NCBI GenBank assembly: GCA_030248135.1
Contig: JASANC010005427.1
Location: forward strand, 62,001 to 126,000
Length of the DNA stretch: 64,000 nucleotides
Source of the DNA: Theristus sp. LFF4_11
Taxonomy: Eukaryota > Nematoda > Chromadorea > Monhysterida > Xyalidae
Reading direction: 5' to 3'
In this document: piece by piece, positions 12,001-20,159 of the stretch
Layout of the letters: every line of letters starts with the position of its first letter
Numbering within the stretch: position 1 is the stretch's first letter
Made by a program: the position numbers and the translations under genes
Notes under the pieces: model-generated
The model's input: the letters and a program-made list of their open reading frames with translations, nothing else
Told to the model about the DNA's origin: nothing
Database searches by the model: none

Positions 12001-13890
12001 ATTTCACTCCACAAGTTGCATGTAAACAGACAACAGAACGAAGTTCTCTGATGTGACCGGTCTACTGGGTGACCGGTCTGCTGGATGAATACCCAGTGAC
12101 TGCTAGAGAAAGAGAGAGCAATGGTTGTGCCACGACACGACAAAACCAATGTCGAAATACAACAATTCCCCACTGCAACACTCAACCGTGTGCACCTTTT
12201 CAATAACGAATTTCAACTGTGAGCTCGTCTTTTTCAGCTGACGCACGACGCCCGCTGGTGGTTTGCCGGACGGTAGAAATCGAGCGGATCGCTTCACGGA
12301 GTCACTGCTGACGGACACCATCTGCCCCGCGTACCACTGCTCGGCGTCGAAACCAGCGCCACGCTGCAATTTAGACCCGCTTCGGTGTTTCTGTGGTGAC
12401 GTCAAAACAAACCACAGCCTGTCCGAGTAAACCTGTCAGTTTCCGCGTTGCGTACGTACCTTTTCATTCGACTGTGGCGTTTTCGTGATGTTCATGATTT
12501 CTGTGTCGTTGTCAACTAAAAGCCAACATCTGAAACGATGAAATCAATCGACTGTCTGCCAGCGGCGTCCAAAATTGTTAAGTGCCCCGCACAGCCACAA
12601 AAACTAAAACGGCATTCATGAAGCAGTATTTAGTGAGCACACAGCTACGCGTCACTAAATACTGCTTCATAAATGCCCCTTTAATGTATAATGACATGTC
12701 ACTCACTGGTATCCTTTGCCCTTATTTGAGCGCAACAGCAACTCCGGGTAAACACAGGTCAGGTCACCGATCCAGCCATCAAACAGCACGTACGTGTTGC
12801 CCGGATCCAATGCCTAACAAAATGGCAAAACCGAAAATCCTCTTTTGGCACCAGAAATGCTAATCGATTGGTTTCAAAGAATCTGCGGAACTGTTGAACT
12901 CATTTTTTGAACTTTACAAAATGATTCAGCTTCAGCTCTTGCAAGAAAACCCGTTCGGCGTGCGTGCTCGTACGAAGAGGCTCTTTGTAGTAGCACGCAC
13001 GCCGAACGGGTTTTCTTGCTAGACCAGCAAGACAACCCATTCCGAGTGCGTGCCGATTGTGTCTTTCTGGAGTTAAATTCCAATCCAACGAAAAACAGCC
13101 AAAAGCTAACTGTGACAAACTCCAACGTGGAGCAGTCAACGTCTTTCACGACGTGCGACATCGTCGGCAACAGCATCAAATCAGCGTAGACCTGCAACAA
13201 CAACAACAGACATTTCTTTTGAAGCAGTACACATGTCATGATCTCAGTCGGGTGTGCTGCGTGCATCGACAAACCTGCGCGTCATAGACGTAGCCGATTT
13301 TGGTTGGGTCCACGAGTGACTGCACTGTCTCGCCGATCATCAACGACCGATCAATCAATATTGCCTGCGAACAATTTACTGGTTATTCAGTGGAGAGGAG
13401 TCCATTACTCTACTGAAAAATTTGTCCAAAGCAAATTAAGAACTGCAGAAAACGATCGTTAATCACAAAACACCTGTGAACAATTCAGTTTCGAGTATCT
13501 ACCGGACGGATGCCACTCAACGCGAATTTGACCCTCGTTCAGTTTCCACAACGGTTTCTTGTTGTTGTCGTCGCTGTCGTCTCGCTCCGAATCGCTGCTG
13601 TCGCTGTCTTCCGATGATTCGTCCGCTTCAAATGTCTGCATTGTGTAAATAGTTGTGAAATAGTCAAAACTCAACTCACTCCCAAACATTGGGGCCGTTC
13701 GTTCAAACCAAGTCTGCGTCTTCGTGCACATCAAAATTGATCTCATCTTGCGGTATATGCTATCTCGCTGAAAATAAGAAACACCAACCGCATTGACAAT
13801 GCCCAAGCGCACTCCGTGACGCCGGCCGAGAAATGCGATCGTGTCTTCCGTTTCAAAATTCGTGCTTCGACTCGCACTCGCCGTCGCCAT
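91..13890 (-). CDS. UBE2O: UBE2O-type E2/E3 hybrid ubiquitin-conjugating enzyme, 23 exons
   Basis: Predicted 1073 aa. Exons in transcript order: 13890-13789, 13635-13474, 13364-13275, 13191-13111, 12813-12707, 12529-12460, 12390-12196, 6004-5904, 5540-5332 (or 5320), 4990-4751, 4247-4019, 3704-3535, 3388-3311, 3165-2996, 2865-2764, 2555-2466, 2184-1962, 1802-1687, 1429-1215, 908-786, 669-585, 472-415, 296-91. All phases agree; exon 18's donor is the least certain. The C-terminal UBC fold carries the catalytic Cys in GKVCVSLLGTW, after GPAGTPYYNGLF and before GLILNSEPYFNEAGYD. The N-terminal half keeps the animal UBE2O order of beta-strand modules: acidic stretch then IRVEWHPSG, YVLFDGWIG, GFDAEQWYAGQ, ENLQRVIRLDHF, LDVIWQDG. 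Human UBE2O is about 1290 aa; the coiled-coil linker before the UBC domain is shortened here. UBE2O ubiquitinates orphan ribosomal and other proteins without a separate E3. Intron 7 (12195-6005) is filled by transposons. Confidence 0.93.
4290..4340 (+). repeat. 51-bp segment repeated at 41391-41441
   Basis: This stretch lies in UBE2O intron 10, antisense to the gene. It matches 41391-41441 at 47 of 51 positions. Both copies follow a CAG that looks like a splice acceptor. In one plus-strand frame both encode [16 protein letters not shown], and three of the four differences are silent in that frame. The source is not recognised; it could be a fragment of a mobile-element protein exon. Confidence 0.6.
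6087..7548. mobile_element. GC-rich inverted-repeat element built of about 118-bp tandem units
   Basis: Both ends begin with a CCATTCATG motif and carry tandem units of roughly 118 bp. Each unit contains repeated GCGCGCTGAAGCGCGCTGA, then CTTCATCATGAAT, then GCTGCGTCAGCCGCTGCGGC. The right end has three units (about 7195-7548) inverted relative to those on the left (about 6087-6420). The centre (6430-7195) is AT-rich and includes a tRNA-like stretch. No transposase was seen, so it is non-autonomous. It sits in UBE2O intron 7. No clear target duplication was found, so the exact ends are approximate. Confidence 0.7.
6951..7024 (+). repeat. tRNA-like (Asp-like) fragment, possible SINE head
   Basis: TAGTGCAGTGGTAAC resembles a tRNA A box and AGTTCGAAACC a B box. 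Between them TGTGC and GCACA can pair around CTGTCA, which includes a GTC anticodon. The T stem and acceptor stem do not pair, so this is not an intact tRNA. A tRNA-derived SINE or pseudogene is the best guess. Confidence 0.3.
8595..9950. repeat. Array of about 149-bp tandem units, inverted around 9360
   Basis: Units recur on the left at about 8595, 8745, 8893, 9042, 9191 and 9322. They reappear in reverse orientation at about 9490, 9640, 9787 and 9935. Each contains GCTGAGTCCGAATATAATG, a GCTATACGGATTACTCCGCA motif and GGAAACTAGTCAAAAA. These form the inner arms of the foldback-like transposon. Confidence 0.8.
10276..11188. mobile_element. Nested Tc1/mariner-like element (non-autonomous)
   Basis: The ends are long inverted repeats starting CAGGGTGGGCCAAAAAAA and running for over 80 bp. 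The element is flanked by TA on both sides (10274-10275 and 11189-11190), the mark of Tc1/mariner insertion. The opposite arm of the host palindrome (around 8263) preserves the uninterrupted site. The 913-bp body encodes only a fragment of a transposase DNA-binding domain. Confidence 0.85.
10397..10654 (-). pseudogene. Transposase helix-turn-helix fragment
   Basis: From Met at 10654 the reading frame gives MVKWTAEQRVWCAIWWEQSE followed by SFPAVTRQFRVKF. This resembles the N-terminal helix-turn-helix of mariner-type transposases (pattern T-EQR--IV--Y---SF--T-R-FR--F). The catalytic DDE/D domain is absent, so the copy cannot mobilise itself. The frame also extends upstream to 10699. Confidence 0.55.
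12611..12677. repeat. Hairpin, 26-bp arms, in UBE2O intron 5
   Basis: Arms 12611-12636 and 12652-12677 are complementary at 25 of 26 positions with a 15-nt loop. The ends (GGCATTCATG) resemble the CCATTCATG ends of the GC-rich element at 6087-7548. It could be a tiny inverted-repeat element or a small-RNA hairpin. Confidence 0.7.
12941..13019. repeat. Perfect 28-bp inverted repeat in UBE2O intron 4
   Basis: Arms 12941-12968 and 12992-13019 are perfectly complementary with a 23-nt loop. The arm begins GCAAGAAAACCCGTTCGG. It is intronic on the UBE2O transcript. The nature is unknown: a recent snap-back insertion, miniature element or hairpin RNA. Confidence 0.8.
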
Positions 13891-14332
13891 TTTGATCAGC
13901 AGACTGACTTTTTTTTTAAATTTTGTTGTTCACTTTCGCTGGTTTATGTCGTTGTTGAAGCTGGTGATATGCATTTGCTCTTCTTCAACATTTAGTTCTT
14001 CTGTCTTCACCGATCATTAAACGATCAACAACGATTAAACAATGAAAAAAAACGTCTCGTTTTTGCTTTGAAGTCAGTGGCGATTGGTGAAGTAAATCAT
14101 AGTTAGCCAGATTATTTTCACAACGATCCGGTACTATAAAAGCGCAAATTTTGTTTATTGAAATGTTGTCCATTTCATAGAGGGGAAATTGCATTTTCAA
14201 CAGTGAAACAATACAATTTTTGACGTGTACTTGAATAATGAGCAGTTCTTAGTTGTTTCTCTTCATAAAATAACCAAAATTCGGCTTTGGCCGTGTTCAA
14301 AAATTCCTGTTTGCTTAAGCAAATGGCAAAGT

Positions 14333-14573
14333 CGATTTGTAAACATTCTTAAAAGTGATTTTTTTTAATTTTTGATCGGAGGTTGCTTGTAATGAGTCGT
14401 TGGATTTGTATACATACTTAAAAGTGATTTTTTTATTTCTGATCAGAGGTTGCTTGCAATGAGTCGTTGTAGGTTCCTAATCCTAAACCTAATCCTAATC
14501 CTAAGCCAAGCCTTTTTGATAAGGTGAAAATGATCAATTTAGTTTTTGCATTTTTTTTCTTTCCTGTGTTATA
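14333..14573 (+). repeat. Dispersed repeat with telomere-like hexamers (copy 1)
   Basis: Two 71-bp tandem units (CTTAAAAGTGATTTTTTT ... TTGCTTGCAATGAGTCGTTG) are followed by CCTAAT, CCTAAA, CCTAAT, CCTAAT, CCTAAG in a row. AT-rich sequence shared with 47216-47376 (inverted) comes next. Confidence 0.75.
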
Positions 14574-17500
14574 AGAGGAGGAGCACCGGAACTGTAGATG
14601 CAGCTGTTTTAATAATGATGCATCACGGGCAAAGTGTGCCCGAACTCCGAAGCGAAGCGAATCAAACAAATAAACCGTAAAACTACATAAACTAAAAAAA
14701 TTAATGCTTTTTTACTACGGCGCCCTGAACATATTTTTCCTGACGAGAAGCAACGAACAGAAGGTCAGCGGTTCGGTTGAACTTTTTTTCTGATGATAGT
14801 CGTGTGTCGTCAGTCGTCTGCCTGCACCGCCTTTCAAACTTTCTAGCAAACCTGAGTGCAGTTTGAATGTTCTTTAAAAAAAGCCAACACATTTGCCATG
14901 ATACCCCATTGCAGCTTCTCGCTTATGCTCTGAGTCTGAAAGCTGCAAACTTCATCCAGTATATCAATTACCACAATGATAATGCAGAACCAATTTCACT
15001 ATTTTTGACAAAAGTGTGTGTTTTGTTGGGCAATTCGTTCAAAACCAAGTGCCTTCACTTTGCGAAAAAATCAGTAAACATTCACAAACGTTGCTGGTTC
15101 GAAAAAAATGACGCATCTGTTTTGGACGTGGAACGGATTATCACGGATTCTTGTGTCCACATGGTTCCCGGTCACACTGCAAACGTTGCTACTAATTTTG
15201 TTATCTATTATATTTTCTTTTGGTTTGACTTAATGCGCACATCAATAGGTGTTTCATGCATAATGCGGGAATTAAAGACTGGTAACGTGATCAGATCAGA
15301 TTCCCTTAAATGGGGCCGGGTCCTGGGTAACATAAGGTTTTTTTGAATTGTCATTTGAATTTGCAAAAATAGGGGGAAACTATTTATCTTTCTACGTCTG
15401 CAAAAATGCATTGAGTCTCGGAACCTAAAAATTGTTGCTACCAAAGGTTTCTTTCTGCTAAAAGAAATTGTACAAATCATGTAAACTTTAGTGGGAAAAG
15501 CATCTCTCTTATATCAGATAACAAGTGTTGTCAATTTTATAGCAAGTAAGTAGTGGCAAAATTGGTAGCAACGCTTTAGCTAGTGGTGCCGTATTTTAAT
15601 TGCAATCGTTTTAACACACCAATGTTGCGTCATTCTTGTTGACTCACGCACGCTCACGCAAGCTTTGATTTTCATTGTTTTGAATAATGTGCGTAAAATG
15701 TACTCATGGGGAGAAAACGTCATTGTCCAACGCGCAGCAACTGGACCCGATGTACCTGCTTCAATTGGTAAAACTACCCCATCTTTATCTCACTGAGAAC
15801 AGTTACCGAACACATGTGTTCAACTACCAGTGGTTACAAATTTGTTCAGCAATTTGTACAGTTACAACAATTCTTGCTGCATGTGGATGATTTTCGGACT
15901 TCAGCGTTCATTCAGAGTACAAATGCCAGATCTGAAAAGAAACCAAAACACGAGAAAAAAATGAGAAAAGAGTGCCGCACGCACACAACAACAACGGCGG
16001 GCACATAATCGCCAGCGACAATGGGAATGAGCCGTTGCCGCCTGGTTGCTCGGGGAGGCAAGAACAAAGCACGGGTGTGAGCATGAGGGGCACGCAGGAC
16101 GCACGCCCATTGGCTGAGTCGTTTGGCAACCTCCATCGGTATCGATCGATGCAGGACCTTGGTTTGAAGGGGGTGTACTGTACGTGTGTGATCCGCTTAC
16201 GAACAAAGTCGACTAAAGTTAATTTGTGAAAAACGCGCCGCAAGACCCGCAGGAGCAGGCAGCTAGTGTTTCGTCGAAGTTGTGCATCGAATCTATTTGG
16301 CCGATTCTCACCACAAACTGAGCGGAGCAAATGCATTGCAGGCCACCAGCAATCACGTGTGTGTGTGTGTGTGGACGCACTGCGCACACAAGGCAACCTA
16401 GCCATTCTATCTATCAGCATGGCGTGCACGTCACGGCCATTGCCTGTGTGTGCTTGGCCTATGCATACACACAGTCAGCCTATACATCACTCGAGTAGCA
16501 GCAGTTGGCGTTGTTGCTGGGGGCACGGGCAGGCATTATTAACCATAGATTGTGTGTGTGTGTGCGTCTGCTAGATTGCTTGTGCCGCCATGCGCACAGA
16601 TACAAGGCCTCGCCATACATCCAACGCAGTGTATGTATGTATGTGTACTGTGTACGCGTAATGTCGGCGTCCCGTGGCCCCATACGTCCTGTGTTGAAGA
16701 GTGGCGTGGTATGCTCAGTGTATGTGTGTGTGCGTGCGCAGGCCAGTTTCGACTACGCACTTAACCATGTATGAGATGTGCGTTCTCCGCGCAATGGTGT
16801 CGCGTGCTGTCGAATCAATGTGCGACTTGTCACTTTGTGCACAACGTAGCACACTTGGACGCGTCGATGTGTGCGCGCACAGGCTGATTGCTTTCGCTGT
16901 GTACTGCATACGGAGTATGGCAGTGTGTGTTGTACAGGCCTGCCTGCCACACCGAATCTACATACACGCTCGTCTCTTGTGTGCGGCTGCTGCGTCCGTC
17001 CGCATTTTATAACATTCGTATAGTCGTCCGTAGGCAGTCGAGTTTTGGTGTGTTATATTCTTTGGTGCATAGAGTACTGCCTGAGCCGCAGCTAACGCAC
17101 TCTTGCTTCTACACATCTCTTGCATGTGCACACTACCAGCCGCAGAGACATATAGAGATAGACAGCAAAGTACAATGCGCTGCAACGTCTATCTGTTCTA
17201 TAGTTTGCGGTGTTGTATGCGTTTGGTTGTGCGCGCGCATAGGCACACACACACACACGTTCACGTTGAACGTCCGTTGCGGCAACGGCTGGAGCTGCTG
17301 CTGGCCTGCGCTCTCTTGTATCTATCCTTAAACACGTCCATGTTGAAGTATAGCACCCGTATGCAATCCATATAGACACCGTCACCGATTCCCTATGTCT
17401 GTCCATATCGTTATATATGTCTATATGCCTGTTGTTTATGTAATCGTTGTTGTGTTCGCCACCATTAAGTATTGCAGCATATGAAGATATAAACATGTTT

Positions 17501-19139
17501 AAGCATATATACTAGTGTGATATGACTGACTGACGTGGTGATAACCCACACGACCATGCGTCCATGGACACACACCATGGAGGCACTCGTGAGCCGTCAG
17601 TGCAGTTGCGTTGGAGACATTGCTTCAACTGTTGAATGTTGGTGATCCGTGTTGATGCACATGACACACGCAACAAAACGCTCACAGACGCTCAGCAGCA
17701 GATGGTTCCAATTAAGCAGTTTGAACGCGCTCCGTGAATCTTTTGGCGTTTCCGTCGTCCGTTTGTGCGCCTTCTTTTTACCAGCAGCATTAAACTTTGT
17801 GTGTTGTTTGGAAAAAGAACAAGAGCATAAAAAGTCTTTGCTCTAATTGAATGACTCTGCTGCATCATTGTGGTGGCAAGAATTTTGTCGCTCTGCGTCA
17901 GCAAATAAGAGTGTGGTCTCGGTACGGATTTCACACCAAAATAATAAAAAATCAGCCGTTATGCTGTTGTGTTTTGGCGGACGGCAGGTGCGGTAAATTT
18001 TGTAACTGCAGTGCGAGCGTCATAAGATAAGCGCGCAGATGTGTGTGCATGGAGCGTTGCAGTGTTGAAATGCTCGCGAAACGGCCGTGACGCGAAAACG
18101 AGAGAGAAAGTGAAGCAGTAAATGGCACGATTGAGCCGAAAAGGCGCACACACGACGAGGCGTCATGTGCTTCAGTGAGTGCGCGCTGAGTAATCAGCGG
18201 CAGCGGGCGTTAGCGTGTTCGAAATATTATTCAACGCATATGAAGACCTTTTTTCTTCGTTCAGTCTTGTTTGCTTAAACATGTGCGCGTGTGCGTTCGT
18301 TCTCTCGGCAAGACACGCGCAACTGAAAACTGAAAACACGCAGAGTTTAGCAAACTATGGCAAACAAGAGAAAGAGAGAGCGAGACTGTTTTGTTGTTGC
18401 CGTGTCCGTTATAACCACCACAATGAATAAAATACTGCCGTAGAACAGAGAACGTACCGACGTAATGTTAAAATATAAAAAGTTGTACCGCTGCCAGCCC
18501 GCTTGACGCTCCGCCTACTTTCGGCTTTCTCCATTATGAATGTCGCGCGCAATTACAAAAAGTGTGCACACATACTGGAATACTACGTTATTAGTAATAG
18601 TGTATTATGATATTGCTTTGGATATGTCTCCATATATCTCAATATAATGTTGTGGACTTGCGTGGTTATAACGTTAGGCTGTGATAAAACTTTCATCAAT
18701 GAAACAGCTGATTGGAATGCGTACGCGTTGCTCATTGTGTAGTACTCTATGTGTGCATTACTCACTCACCATTGCGGTTTATTGTTGCGATCATTTGTTT
18801 GTGTCATCAATTATATCTCAGATTACTTGAAGTTATTGCTGCCAACAATAACAAAGATGAAACATGATGAGTGTGTTGGAGAACGAACATTTACGGTCAT
18901 GAAGACAGACAGATAACTGTTGAAACATTCATGCATAAAAACTATTTCCTGTCTGGTTATTCAGCGTCAACAAATGTTTCCATAGCATTTGCGTGTGCAT
19001 GTTTCTGCTGTAGTATACACGATGAAGCCCGTGAAACTTTACGCGGGATTTTCGAATGTCCGTGAACTTGGGTTGCTTTCGGTTAAGTCAGTTGAGTAAA
19101 GTCCACACAAAATTAAGGACAAAAATTTATCTTGTCAGT

Positions 19140-19935
19140 TTTTGTGAAAACTCTCTTTAATTAATTATTTAATTAAAAATTTAATTAAAAAATCCCTATT
19201 AAAAATATTTTCAACAAAAAAAATCGAATCCTCCAAACCATGTGAGCACCCACGACGCCACCGCAAGGGCGGCTGCACCTGATCGCGCGGGTGATGCTTA
19301 TTTTTTGCTGGACAAGACCGAGCAGTCAGAATATCTCGTCGTACAAAACAGCTGCTTGTTTGGTGTCATTGGTTTGGCCATGTGTAAAACATCAACAAAA
19401 ATGCAAAATTACCAATTACGTCTTCATCTCATATCATTTCGCCGATGCTAAATGCTGTGTGCCATCGCCATGTTTGTTTCATGACGAATAGTAAAATTGG
19501 TGTGAACATGCAACAGGATTAGGGTTCAAATATTTTTGAAATTCTTTTTAGTAAAAATTTAAAAAAATCTTTTTTAATCGGGATTTTTTAATTTAATTTT
19601 TTAATTAATTAAAGAACGAATTTTGGCCATCAAAATTACCCTTTCATCTAAAAATGCGTTTTAAACATTTTCCACAGAAAGTGTCATTATGCTTTTTGGC
19701 CCAGAGTTTCGTGTGGACTTTGTTTTTAACAGAATTTTTTTTTTTGACAATTTCTATAAAAAAATCGGGATTTTCAATTTTTTCGAACCCTAATTCAAAC
19801 TCAGCGCGTCACACTCACGCTGTTCACTTCGAATGCACCTATTTTTGTCGACCATCAGAAAATCCTGCGGCATTCTGAATAAAATTTTAATAAAAAAAAT
19901 CGGGATTTTCTTTTTTTTTTCGAACCCTTTAAACA
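19140..19935. repeat. AT-rich decayed repeat cluster
   Basis: AATTAATTATTTAATTAAAA near 19150 is inverted near 19600. The motif AAAAAATCGGGATTTT with TTCGAACCCT recurs at about 19571 (inverted), 19758 and 19890, with a degenerate copy near 19196. It looks like overlapping old copies of an inverted-repeat element. Confidence 0.55.
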
Positions 19936-20159
19936 AACAGGATAATCTGTTGCACGCATAGTTGTTCTAGGGGGGGGGGGGCTGTTGGTCTCCTCACCTC
20001 AACTACTGAACTGATCAACGTGCCAAACATTGAGAAACAAGTTTACAATATTGCTTTTTTTCACAGGCCATTCATACGTGCATCAAAACTCCGACACGGG
20101 CATTTGTTTTGTTTCACATTATATTATAATTTATTTCAATCCGCGCCAATTCCGTTATT

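Larger units (their letters stand above)
7569..12102. mobile_element. Foldback-like transposon with about 1.8-kb inverted arms
   Basis: The ends are inverted copies of CAGTGACTGGTATTCATCC (left) and its near match on the right, each followed by tandem CAGACCGGTCACC units (three left, two right). The two arms, about 7569-9360 and 9360-12102, remain recognisably complementary along their length; for example 7910-8130 matches 11530-11310 reversed. The inner part of each arm is a tandem array of about 149-bp units. The right arm is longer because a mariner-like element inserted into it (10276-11188). Long inverted repeats with internal tandem repeats and no large coding region are the layout of foldback (FB) elements. 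The element lies in UBE2O intron 7. No convincing target duplication was seen at its ends. Confidence 0.75.
13891..20159. other. Intergenic region between divergent UBE2O and HMGB genes
   Basis: No convincing gene was found. It holds the repeat at 14333-14573 and a stretch rich in short TG/CA runs (about 15900-17520). It also contains an AT-rich repeat cluster (19140-19935) and a run of 11 G at about 19971. It presumably includes both promoters, but no core promoter motif could be assigned. Confidence 0.6.

Noticed and set aside
14867..15346. 159-codon open frame in the intergenic region
   Set aside because: No recognisable domain, no splice or promoter context, AT-rich and lying among repeats; likely chance.
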